A stretch of DNA of 20,953 nucleotides from a virus. The translations under genes were made by a program, and so were the position numbers. Shown one piece after another: positions 8,698-15,570 of the stretch. The notes beneath the pieces are model-generated. The model saw only the letters and a program-made list of their open reading frames with translations. It was not told where the DNA came from and did not search any database. Every line of letters starts with the position of its first letter. Positions within the stretch are counted from its first letter, which is position 1. The stretch spans positions 1 to 20,953 of the IMG/VR virus record IMGVR_UViG_3300000116_000308. One strand, 5' to 3'.

Positions 8698-10338
8698 TTA
8701 AGCAAATACAGCGTCTAATGAATTAATTGAATTAAAACGAGGAGTATTAAAGTCTACAGATATAGATCTAGCTGCTGCTTTTGTAGCTAATGATATTATT
8801 TCTGAATCTGAACGACCTTTTCCACCTCCACTACTTAATTGATTATTTGGTATTACATTACCTGAATTTGTAGGTACTATAAGTTCAGGACCTCTTTCTC
8901 CTACCATGTAAGGTTGCCCAGCAGCTATAGGTCCACCTATTGCTCTTCCTTTAGGAGCTCTAGACATATACATTGCTCCTGCAGCTAATGCACCAATTCC
9001 TAATGCTAAAGTAAAAGGATTAGAAAATGCTGCAGCTATTTTAGCAGATGTAATTCCGTTTTGGAGTGCTAACTGTATAGTATCAGAAATATTTTGCCTA
9101 TTTTTATATACTAAAATTGCTGCTTGGTAACCTTTTATAAGTAATAAAGTACCTGCAGTTGCAGCCGCAAATGTAGATATTAAATCCATATTATCAGCCA
9201 TTAAAGCCATTCCTGCAAATACAGGTTCTAAAACTGTAGCTATTGAAACAAATGCTGATTTAACTCTTAAAGTTATCATTTCAAATTGTTTTTGAATATC
9301 TAATCTTTCTAAATTAGCTAAAGTTTCTTCATCACCTTCTGCTCGTGCTTTTTCTTTTAATTCAGAAATAGATGCTTGATTAAATAATTGATCAGCTAAT
9401 TGATCTGATGTCATACCAACAGATTTAGCAATTGCATCTTGTTGTAAAACATTTAATTTACTAAATTCATAAAAATCACCTACATTAGCTGCAATTTCTC
9501 TAGTTAATCCTTCATAATCACCTGTTAAAGCAAATAAACGAGCTTGTTCTAAATTTAATTGTTTACCTGTTAATAATTCTGCTTCTAATTCTGCTTCAAT
9601 ACTACTTTGAAAATCTAATAATGCTTTACTTGTACCCGCAATAGCTTTTAATTCAAATCCTAATTCTTTAGCTACTGCTACTGCTCGTGTTAATTCATTA
9701 ACGTTACCTCCTAATTGGGCTCTAATTTGCCCACCAACTTGAGCTGCTTCATCTATTACTTCAGCAATATTTAATCTGGCACCTAATTCAGCTTCTACAC
9801 CTTTAACTACTCCTACTTGACCTAATACTAAATCTTCTACTGATTTACCTGTTTGGATTGATCTTTTAGCTATATTATTTTGTGCCTCTACAGACATTCC
9901 TAAAGTTAGAGCAAATCTACCTGCAGCTTCAGCTTGTTTAGTTATTAAATTAGTACCAGTACCTAAACTTTTATTAATATTAGTTATAGCTTTTTGTGTA
10001 CCTAAAAAACTAACTCCTATATTTCTACTAAAAGTAGCTGATATGGCTATTTGTCTAGTTAATTTAGTACTATCACTTACACTAAGACCTAAAGATTTTT
10101 GAAATTGAACTTGGGATTTATTAGCACCCTCTATAGCTTTTGCTATATTTTCAGAATTAATTTTAGATTCTTTTAAAAGATCATTTATCCCAAATTGGGA
10201 TTTTAATTGATTTTTTAAAGAACCTTCTATCTTTTTTTCTTCAGCAGCTAAATCTTTAGCAACTTGTTTAGATGCCTTAGCCTCCGTTAGCTTTCTATCG
10301 TATATTTTTTTAAAATCTTTGTCGCTTTCTTCAGCCAT
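8698..10338 (-). CDS. Tail length tape measure protein
   Basis: This 546-residue protein is mostly alpha-helical: a charged coiled-coil-like N-terminus (1-75), long alanine-rich helices (about 90-380), and two hydrophobic helices (about 389-411 and 438-458) of the kind that can enter the host membrane on injection. The C-terminal block GGPIAAGQPYMVGERGPELI (468-487), followed by a VIPN motif, is the typical tape measure tail motif. The protein fills the tube lumen and sets tail length. At about 1.5 angstrom per residue, 546 residues would give a tail near 80 nm, an estimate by rule of thumb only. It follows the gp26/extension chaperone-like pair, as tape measure genes follow their chaperones in other phages. 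A hairpin terminator and a promoter-like element lie just upstream. Confidence 0.9.
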   Translation of the reverse strand: MAEESDKDFKKIYDRKLTEAKASKQVAKDLAAEEKKIEGSLKNQLKSQFGINDLLKESKINSENIAKAIEGANKSQVQFQKSLGLSVSDSTKLTRQIAISATFSRNIGVSFLGTQKAITNINKSLGTGTNLITKQAEAAGRFALTLGMSVEAQNNIAKRSIQTGKSVEDLVLGQVGVVKGVEAELGARLNIAEVIDEAAQVGGQIRAQLGGNVNELTRAVAVAKELGFELKAIAGTSKALLDFQSSIEAELEAELLTGKQLNLEQARLFALTGDYEGLTREIAANVGDFYEFSKLNVLQQDAIAKSVGMTSDQLADQLFNQASISELKEKARAEGDEETLANLERLDIQKQFEMITLRVKSAFVSIATVLEPVFAGMALMADNMDLISTFAAATAGTLLLIKGYQAAILVYKNRQNISDTIQLALQNGITSAKIAAAFSNPFTLALGIGALAAGAMYMSRAPKGRAIGGPIAAGQPYMVGERGPELIVPTNSGNVIPNNQLSSGGGKGRSDSEIISLATKAAARSISVDFNTPRFNSINSLDAVFA

Positions 10339-10350
10339 AGAATTGTTTTG

Positions 10351-10362
10351 TTATAAATATTA
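10351..10362 (-). promoter_or_regulatory. Promoter-like AT element before the tape measure gene
   Basis: The minus strand reads TAATATTTATAA, ending 12 bases before the tape measure ATG and starting just after the terminator U-tract. It could restart transcription downstream of that terminator. Similar elements occur before other tail genes. In a genome this AT-rich the evidence is position and recurrence rather than sequence alone. Confidence 0.3.
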
Positions 10363-10363
10363 G

Positions 10364-10391
10364 AAAAAAAAAGATGTCTTGTGACATCTTT
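10364..10391 (-). terminator. Rho-independent terminator between the gp26/extension unit and the tape measure gene
   Basis: On the minus strand a perfect 9-bp stem (AAAGATGTC / GACATCTTT, 10391-10383 and 10378-10370) closes a 4-base ACAA loop and is followed by six further U residues (10369-10364). The 5' arm overlaps the stop codon of the frameshift extension (10392-10390). A ribosome finishing the fusion protein would therefore cover that arm. Confidence 0.8.
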
Positions 10392-10635
10392 AAATATTAT
10401 ATGTGGTTGAAGGATTTATGTTAGGTCTTGAAACTCCTTCTTTAGGAACATTTTGTTGAGCTTTTTTCATAGCTTTTTCTTGATCTTTAAAATGTTTATT
10501 TATTATACCAATATGATATCTTCTTAACCAAATAGGCATATCATATACTTCAGAATAAATAAAACCTCCACCTCCATGGAATACTAAATCATGTATTTCT
10601 CTAAAAATATTTTTTCTATACTCAGGATTCAGGCC
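10390..10635 (-). CDS. Frameshift extension of the gp26-type chaperone (no start of its own)
   Basis: The +1 frame relative to the gp26-type gene is open from a TAG just before the T7 run to TAA at 10392-10390, giving 81 codons from GGC at 10635. The product begins GLNPEYRKNIFREIHDLVFH, then a glycine run, then YDMPIWLRRYHIGIINKHF, and ends in a basic helix (KDQEKAMKKAQQ). The MPIWLRRY segment looks like the short proteins that follow gp26 in T4-like phages (gp51-like) and the T part of G/GT chaperones. The first in-frame ATG (10539-10537) would drop the first 32 residues of this coding-like sequence, so entry by frameshift is more likely, giving a fusion of about 330 residues. It lies directly upstream of the tape measure gene. 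The alternative is a homopolymer sequencing error splitting one gene. Confidence 0.75.
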   Translation of the reverse strand, partial: GLNPEYRKNIFREIHDLVFHGGGGFIYSEVYDMPIWLRRYHIGIINKHFKDQEKAMKKAQQNVPKEGVSRPNINPSTTYNI

Positions 10636-11383
10636 AAAAAAAGTTAACCCCTATAGGGATAGGTACCTCCTCTACCACTTTACCATCTAATCCTTCATAA
10701 TCAAACATTAATTTAACATCAGGCATTAATTCTTTTAGGTAACTTCTAAGCGATTTTGAATCTCTTGCTAATAACTGATTATCTACAAATTCTCTAATAG
10801 TTTTTTGTTCATAATCACCATTAATAGAAAGAATAGTATGTTTTAATTTCGTAGTTAAAAGTTTATTTCCTTGGCCTAGTTTTTCTAAACCTTTTAATTC
10901 TTTAGCAATTTTTTGTTCATCACCATGTGTTAAAAGTTTAAAAGTAATATTAACTTTAGAAATAGGAAGAGTAAAACTAAATTCATTTTTACTATTTGTA
11001 ACTTTAGATTCATCTAATTCTTTATCATCTATTTGAGTTAAATCTACTTCTGCTGTTTCTTCTTTACCAGTATTAGGGTGGATAAATTTAAACTTATAAT
11101 CTTTACCATATCCTAAAATACGTGAAGCAACTAATATAGCATTTTTATCTCCTACTAATAAATCATCATAATTTATAGGAGATAAAATTAATGCTTTAAG
11201 TAAAGCATCTATCACTGTACCATTTTGGATTAGGTTTTGGTTTGTTAATATATCCTCTTCACGAGCAGTCATATACTTCATTTCGATTTCTCCTTTTTTT
11301 AAGGGACTATTTTCGGGGTAGAGTAAACCTTTTGAGGGTAATGTAACTATTTCAGAAGGGAATTTGTAACTTGTTTGTTCCAT
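10622..11383 (-). CDS. gp26: Baseplate hub / tail-assembly chaperone protein, T4 gp26 family
   Basis: This 253-residue protein follows the gp26 family pattern of T4-like phages: LPSKGLLYPENSPLKKGEIE near the N-terminus, then MKYMTAREEDILTNQNLI, LLVGDKNAILVASRILGYGK, ITFKLLTHGDEQKIAKELKG, IREFVDNQLLARDSKSLRSY, and a C-terminal IPIGVNFFWPES. T4 gp26 was named a hub subunit, but its place before the tape measure gene suits a tail-assembly chaperone acting before tail completion. The seven-T run near its 3' end is a likely slippage site into an 81-codon extension, so two products are expected: 253 residues, and about 330 by frameshift. Terminators on both sides isolate the cassette. The family call is strong. 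The chaperone role is inference from gene order. Confidence 0.88.
   Translation of the reverse strand: MEQTSYKFPSEIVTLPSKGLLYPENSPLKKGEIEMKYMTAREEDILTNQNLIQNGTVIDALLKALILSPINYDDLLVGDKNAILVASRILGYGKDYKFKFIHPNTGKEETAEVDLTQIDDKELDESKVTNSKNEFSFTLPISKVNITFKLLTHGDEQKIAKELKGLEKLGQGNKLLTTKLKHTILSINGDYEQKTIREFVDNQLLARDSKSLRSYLKELMPDVKLMFDYEGLDGKVVEEVPIPIGVNFFWPES
10633..10660 (-). other. Putative programmed frameshift site (+1 or -2)
   Basis: Zero-frame codons read ATA GGG GTT AAC TTT TTT TGG. The T7 run is at 10642-10636. Skipping one T (+1), or slipping back two (-2), enters the open extension at GGC (10635-10633). A -1 slip would stop two codons later. AGGGG lies 5 bases before the first TTT, recalling the Shine-Dalgarno-like stimulator of the prfB +1 site. 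It is part of a small ATCCC-TATA-GGGGT hairpin (10660-10647). Confidence 0.65.
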
Positions 11384-11404
11384 AACTTATTTTAATTTTA
11401 TTCA

Positions 11405-11420
11405 GATATACATATATAAA
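11405..11420 (-). promoter_or_regulatory. Promoter-like element before the gp26-type gene
   Basis: The minus strand reads TTTATATATGTATATC and is followed by TGAATAA. The first 15 bases recur exactly before the coiled-coil gene (15074-15060), again with GAATAA three bases on. It sits just after the terminator that follows the tail tube gene and about 20 bases before the gp26 start. This fits a late promoter for the chaperone cassette. Confidence 0.45.
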
Positions 11421-11450
11421 AAAAAGAAAGGACGTCATAAAATGACGTCC
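11418..11450 (-). terminator. Rho-independent terminator after the tail tube gene
   Basis: On the minus strand GGACGTCAT (11450-11442) pairs with ATGACGTCC (11438-11430) around a 3-base loop, a perfect 9-bp GC-containing stem, followed by TTTC and eight U residues to 11418. It lies 29 bases after the tail tube stop and ends transcripts of the sheath/tube unit before the low-abundance chaperone and tape measure genes. Confidence 0.88.
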
Positions 11451-11478
11451 AGCCTCGCAACTTCGGGAGAGAAGTATA

Positions 11479-11964
11479 TTAATAATTTAAAATAGCATAA
11501 TCCATTCTAATTGTAAGTGTAATATCAGCAGGATCAGATGATGTCCAATCTGCATCTCCAAAATTAGCTGCATGGCAATATGCGCCTTTTAAAATCCATT
11601 CTTCAACTACATCACCTACAGGGCCTAAAGCATTAAATCTAATATCTTTTTTATAGAAATCAGAATAACCATCTCTACCTGTAACTGATTCATGAGATAA
11701 ACGAATCCATTCCATTACTGCTTGAGCTCCTGATGGTGTAACTGGATCATATAATGTACATTGTACATCTTCCCAATTAGCTTTACCTTTAATTTTTCTT
11801 TTCACATTAATGTGATCAAGAATTACGTCTGAAAATGTTATATTTGGTTTATTTGTTTGTCTTATTAAAAAAGCAGGGATACCATCTATAAACATTACAA
11901 ACCTGTTTTTCAGTTTCGGCTCAAAAGCCGTATACATCATTTCGTTTGTGTCTAATATTGCCAT
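11479..11964 (-). CDS. gp19: Tail tube protein (T4 gp19-like)
   Basis: The length, 161 residues, is close to T4 gp19 (163). The start LKNRFVMFIDGIPAFLIRQT, followed by the KPNITFSDVILDHINVKRKI strand pair, is typical of tube monomers, as are the central WEDVQCTLYDPVTPSGAQAV and the helix MEWIRLSHESVTGRDGYSDF. A GPVGDVVEEWILKGAYCHAA stretch and an ADITLTIRMDYAILNY end complete the fold. The protein stacks as hexamer rings to form the inner tube through which DNA passes. It lies directly after the sheath gene, the normal order in contractile phages, and is followed by a strong terminator. A promoter-like element lies in the 39-base gap upstream, as expected for a very abundant protein. Confidence 0.92.
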   Translation of the reverse strand: MAILDTNEMMYTAFEPKLKNRFVMFIDGIPAFLIRQTNKPNITFSDVILDHINVKRKIKGKANWEDVQCTLYDPVTPSGAQAVMEWIRLSHESVTGRDGYSDFYKKDIRFNALGPVGDVVEEWILKGAYCHAANFGDADWTSSDPADITLTIRMDYAILNY

Positions 11965-11978
11965 TGTTATTTATTTTA

Positions 11979-11992
11979 TTATAAATATATAA
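11979..11992 (-). promoter_or_regulatory. Promoter-like element before the tail tube gene
   Basis: The minus strand reads TTATATATTTATAA in the 39-base gap between sheath stop and tube start, ending 14 bases before the ATG. TATATTTA fits TAnnTTT of the Bacteroidetes -10 box. No terminator follows the sheath gene, so this would add to read-through and raise tube expression. Confidence 0.35.
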
Positions 11993-12003
11993 TTTTTAAG
12001 TTT

Positions 12004-14721
12004 TTATTCACCAAATGTTGCACCAGTTGGGAGAACATTAAAGTCTAATATAATAAATTCAGCTGTTTTAGTTGGTTGTAAATAAATAGCACCTACTAAT
12101 TGGTTTCTATCAATTACATCTGCTGTATTATTTGACTCATCCATTTGGACTCTAAAAGCAAATAAACCTTGTCTTGATTGTACTGATTCTAAGTATGGAT
12201 TAACAATATTTAAAAATCTATTACGTGTTGCTGCTGTATTTTGTTCAAATAGTAAGTATCTTGAAGAACTTCCAATGAATTTCTTAACAGCTATTAATAA
12301 TCTACGAACATTAATTCTATCTAATGCTGATGATTTTAACTGTAATGTTTTCTGACCCCAAATACAAACTCCTGTTTGGGGGAATGTTGCAATTGGATTA
12401 ACTCTTGCTTCATATAATTGATCTCTTTCAGCTTGATTTAACCTAATTCGAGCTTCTAATACATTTCCTAATACACCTCTATTTAAACCTGCGGGTGCAA
12501 ACCATTCAGCTTGTAAAGCATCACTTGCTGCGATAGCACCTGGTACTACTACTGATGGTGGTACAAATACTGGTTTATTTCGTGAAGTATCAAGTACTTT
12601 AACCCATGGATAATAAACTGCAGCATAATTGGTATCTACACCATCTGTTGCGTTTACAGCTGTGTTTACTGAATCATTGACTTGATTTAAATCCATTACA
12701 TAGAAAGCATCACTACGAGCTTCTACCATATCTATAGCAGCTTGTGTTACTGAAGAGTGTAAAGTTTTAATTACACCTGGTAATGCTAACATATTAATAT
12801 CATATTCATCCTGATTTGAAAGAATATTTAAAGCTTTTTTATATCCTTTATATCCTGCTTTATTAGTATTACTTAAATCAAATCCATATAAATTAGTTGA
12901 TGAAATATATTCTCCTGTTTGTGGTACTATTGTTGGACTTACCCCGTCTAACCCACCTTGGAAAGGAACTGAAAATTTAAGAAATGTATTTGTAGGACCA
13001 TTAATACCTGTATTGTCTATTGAAGCACTTAATGATTTACCTGCATGACTTATACTTGCATTAGAATTTACAAAGCAATTTTCAACATTAAAATCACCTG
13101 ATGCATTGGGCACATTAGTACCTGCTGCTGTTTTTGGTACTGGATTATTCCAGTTTTGATTATCTAATTCATTATAGTTCCATCCTAAGTAAATATTTGT
13201 ATTAAAATTACCATTTATATCTGTGCTACTTGTTTGGAATGAAGCACTTGGTAATTTAGCTGAATTAGGGAATCCTATTATAGTATCATTTACTGCTTTA
13301 AATCCTTTAGGGGATAATTTTGGAGAATAAGCTCCTTCTTCTACTGCAGATTTTACTTCAACTCTAATATATTGTGAAACATTAGGATAATTACCTTTTA
13401 ATTCTACTTTGCCTAAAGTTTCATTATATTGAGCGTATCTATCACCTATTTTTCTTGATATGTAATTTACATCATTAGGATCTAAAGTACAATTATTAAA
13501 TTGTTCTAATATAGAAAGTGATTTATCATTATCATCATATGCTCTAAGTAAAACACTAAATTGAGAATACTGTTCTACTCCATCTATGTTAGCAGGTTCT
13601 TTTAAATTAGCAATTGAAAGTTTAAATTGTTTATTTGTATTTGTACCATCTGCTAAAGTGTGGAATTTAAATAATTCTTTAGTATTTTTAGCTGAATCAA
13701 ATTGAGAAGTAATAAATGGAGTTGAAGCCGCGCTATATCCTTCAGCAAATGAACTAGTAAAAATACAAGCTGTTGTATTCTTTCGTAAAGATAATTGTAA
13801 TGCAAATTTATCAGCTAAGTGTTTTTGCCTAGATTTAAAGTTTAAATATGGGAAGGCTGAAAATTCATATGCATTAGCTCCTGTTTTACTATTAGCAGAA
13901 TTACCTGTTAAACCTAATGTTTGTTCAATGTAGTCATTTTGGGTAGTAACTAATGAAGCTGTAATATTTTTTGCAGATCCAGCTGAACCTGTTAAAGTTA
14001 AACCAAATGAACTTGAAATTGAAAATTTACTAGTACCTGTAACTGTTGCTTTTGCCGTTGAACTTCCTAATTCTAATGCAGATGCATTTGATGTATTTTG
14101 AGATGGGAAAAATACTGTTAGGATTTCATTTACTTCTACTCCTCTAGAAGCTGTAATTTTATTTGCTACGGTATTTGGAAGTGTAATAGGACTCTTTACT
14201 GTTAATGAAGTGTTACTTATAACAGAATCTACTACAAGATTTTGTGAAAGAGAACCTGTTTCTAGTTTAATAACATCTCCTGAAGCAAATTGAGTATTAA
14301 AAGAAGTATTACTACCTGTAACATGTATACTTACTCCTGATGTTCCAACATTCGCAAGAATACCTGATGAAGATTCAGTTAATTTTCTAAAATGAGAGCC
14401 TGTAGTTACTAATGCTACTAATTGTTTTGTGGTACCATCAAATTTGTAACCACCTCCTGCTAGTACTCTACATACCGTTACAGATCCTGCTGATCTAAGA
14501 TATTCTCTTACTGTTTGGGGGACGTATGTGTTAGGACTTAAACCCCCAAATCTTCTTTCAAATTCTGAAAAGCCATTTCTTATTACTATAGGAACAAAAG
14601 CAGGACCTTGTGGTGTGGGTCCTACAATTGCTGCTCCTATTTGTCCTATACCTTGGGGTAAGAAAGATTGGTCGTTTTCTCTAGTAAAAACACCTGGGGA
14701 TACAATAGTTTCGTTTGCCAT
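12004..14721 (-). CDS. gp18: Tail sheath protein (T4 gp18-like), enlarged
   Basis: The N-terminus has the sheath signature: SPGVFTRENDQSFLPQ (8-23), then IGAAIVGPTPQGPAFVPIVI (28-47), F-x-EFERRFGG and YVPQTVREYLRSAGSVTVCR. The C-terminus has the conserved assembly domain: GVCIWGQKTLQLKSSALDRI, then NVRRLLIAVKKFIGSSSRYL, and ends with TAEFIILDFNVLPTGATFGE. The protein forms the contractile outer tail. At 905 residues it is well above T4 gp18 (659). The extra length lies in the middle and includes a small beta domain near 127-192 (VTGSNTSFNTQFASGDVIKL, then SNTSLTV) of a kind seen in phage decoration or fibre proteins. It is followed by the tube gene. The identity is secure. The role of the insertions, probably surface decoration, is inferred. 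Confidence 0.95.
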   Translation of the reverse strand: MANETIVSPGVFTRENDQSFLPQGIGQIGAAIVGPTPQGPAFVPIVIRNGFSEFERRFGGLSPNTYVPQTVREYLRSAGSVTVCRVLAGGGYKFDGTTKQLVALVTTGSHFRKLTESSSGILANVGTSGVSIHVTGSNTSFNTQFASGDVIKLETGSLSQNLVVDSVISNTSLTVKSPITLPNTVANKITASRGVEVNEILTVFFPSQNTSNASALELGSSTAKATVTGTSKFSISSSFGLTLTGSAGSAKNITASLVTTQNDYIEQTLGLTGNSANSKTGANAYEFSAFPYLNFKSRQKHLADKFALQLSLRKNTTACIFTSSFAEGYSAASTPFITSQFDSAKNTKELFKFHTLADGTNTNKQFKLSIANLKEPANIDGVEQYSQFSVLLRAYDDNDKSLSILEQFNNCTLDPNDVNYISRKIGDRYAQYNETLGKVELKGNYPNVSQYIRVEVKSAVEEGAYSPKLSPKGFKAVNDTIIGFPNSAKLPSASFQTSSTDINGNFNTNIYLGWNYNELDNQNWNNPVPKTAAGTNVPNASGDFNVENCFVNSNASISHAGKSLSASIDNTGINGPTNTFLKFSVPFQGGLDGVSPTIVPQTGEYISSTNLYGFDLSNTNKAGYKGYKKALNILSNQDEYDINMLALPGVIKTLHSSVTQAAIDMVEARSDAFYVMDLNQVNDSVNTAVNATDGVDTNYAAVYYPWVKVLDTSRNKPVFVPPSVVVPGAIAASDALQAEWFAPAGLNRGVLGNVLEARIRLNQAERDQLYEARVNPIATFPQTGVCIWGQKTLQLKSSALDRINVRRLLIAVKKFIGSSSRYLLFEQNTAATRNRFLNIVNPYLESVQSRQGLFAFRVQMDESNNTADVIDRNQLVGAIYLQPTKTAEFIILDFNVLPTGATFGE

Positions 14722-14748
14722 CTCTTATATATTATTAATCTTAATTGC

Positions 14749-14773
14749 ATGAGTTATTCTCATATAAATATAA
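14749..14773 (-). promoter_or_regulatory. Promoter-like element with an adjacent inverted repeat before the sheath gene
   Basis: The minus strand reads TTATATTTATATG followed by an inverted repeat ATGAG-AATAA-CTCAT (14763-14749). The TATAT...TATATNNGAATAA arrangement matches the elements before the coiled-coil and gp26-type genes. The inverted repeat could be an operator or an RNA hairpin in the leader. The start codon lies 27 bases further on. Confidence 0.35.
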
Positions 14774-14800
14774 AAAGAAAGTGTAAACCAGGATTAATTA

Positions 14801-15028
14801 TTAATCTACTATTGTAAGTTTACCCGTGTCGATATCTAAAGTACCATTTCCGTATTTATCTGAAAGTGATTTTGCAACTTGTTCTTCTTGTTGTTGAAGT
14901 TTTTCAATTTCATTTTTTAATTGAAATTTTTTAATTTCTATTGTACCTAACTGTAGTGCTAGTTGTTGGATTTGATTTTGAAGATTTTTAATTGTGTTAA
15001 TTTCTTCTTGGGTAAGTTGTTTTTCCAT
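14801..15028 (-). CDS. Small coiled-coil protein, hypothetical
   Basis: This 75-residue protein is almost entirely one predicted helix: heptad-like leucine and isoleucine spacing in INTIKNLQNQIQQLALQLG, then IKKFQLKNEIEKLQQQEEQV, ending in LSDKYGNGTLDIDTGKLTIV. Glutamine and charged residues dominate and there is no signal or membrane segment. Small proteins of this form, ending KYGxGxxDxxxG, are common in marine phage tail regions, but I know of no assigned function. It lies between fibre genes and the sheath gene, with a promoter-like element upstream. A bundle-forming adaptor or an assembly helper for fibres is a guess. Confidence 0.75.
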   Translation of the reverse strand: MEKQLTQEEINTIKNLQNQIQQLALQLGTIEIKKFQLKNEIEKLQQQEEQVAKSLSDKYGNGTLDIDTGKLTIVD

Positions 15029-15057
15029 AACTTTTATTAATTATTATTTATTATTCT

Positions 15058-15074
15058 TATATACATATATAAAG
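15058..15074 (-). promoter_or_regulatory. Promoter-like element before the coiled-coil gene
   Basis: The minus strand reads CTTTATATATGTATATA, with AAGAATAA next. TTTATATATGTATAT is identical to the element before the gp26-type gene. The start codon lies about 30 bases downstream. Two exact 15-base copies at equivalent places argue for a real signal despite the AT richness. Confidence 0.45.
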
Positions 15075-15075
15075 A

Positions 15076-15570
15076 TTAAAAAGACCCACCATCAATATTA
15101 GTATTTGCAGTACTACTTCCACTTATTGTACCTAAAATTGTTAAGTTTCCATTATTATCTAATTTTAACAATTCAGATCCCCCCACACCTGGAACACCTG
15201 TGTCTTTAAACACACGAAATGATGAATTGTTATAAACATTTGCATTATCCATTAATAAATCAAAACCACCATTTGTTTTAATATAAGGGGGATTAGGAAG
15301 TGGTTGCCCATAATTAAAAGGTATACCACCATGTAAAGATATACCAGATCCTATTAATGGTTTACTAGTTACAACACCATAAAAACCATCAACTATATTA
15401 CTACCTTGATTGGTAGAACCTTGTACATTTTCTGTAGCATTACTTACAAATATTCTAAATAATTTAGTGTTAGTTTTAGCAAATAAATCCCCCGTAATTG
15501 TATTTAGTACAAGGTCTTCTTTACTAAATTCATTAATTTTAGGATCTCTATTTAACTGTATTAATTCCAT
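15076..15570 (-). CDS. Short tail-fibre-type structural protein
   Basis: This is a 164-residue protein. The N-terminus (ELIQLNRDPKINEFSKEDLV, then LNTITGDLFAKTNTKLFRI) follows the pattern of phage fibre N-termini, in which a short strand is followed by a data-like G-x-LF repeat. The middle is rich in Gly, Asn and Pro and the end reads LLKLDNNGNLTILGTISGSS, then NTNIDGGSF. The DGG[ST]F ending is shared with the first fibre-type protein of this block (20395-19868). Its start overlaps the previous gene's stop by one base (TAATG). It is probably a minor fibre or a fibre attachment part. No receptor-binding or enzymatic domain is visible. Confidence 0.6.
   Translation of the reverse strand: MELIQLNRDPKINEFSKEDLVLNTITGDLFAKTNTKLFRIFVSNATENVQGSTNQGSNIVDGFYGVVTSKPLIGSGISLHGGIPFNYGQPLPNPPYIKTNGGFDLLMDNANVYNNSSFRVFKDTGVPGVGGSELLKLDNNGNLTILGTISGSSTANTNIDGGSF

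Noticed and set aside
10390-10539. An independent 49-codon gene starting at the internal ATG at 10539-10537
   Set aside because: The 32 codons before that ATG already read as sensible protein continuous with it, and there is no promoter or initiation signal there; frameshift entry explains the data better.
10351-14770. Exact T4 late promoter octamer TATAAATA on the plus strand in several intergenic gaps
   Set aside because: In that orientation it would drive antisense transcription with no plus-strand gene to serve; the reverse-strand reading (TATTTATA) is treated as part of a different candidate element.
14786-14808. Palindrome GATTAAT-ATTAATC after the coiled-coil gene as a terminator
   Set aside because: It is all AT, has almost no loop and is not followed by a U-tract on the minus strand.
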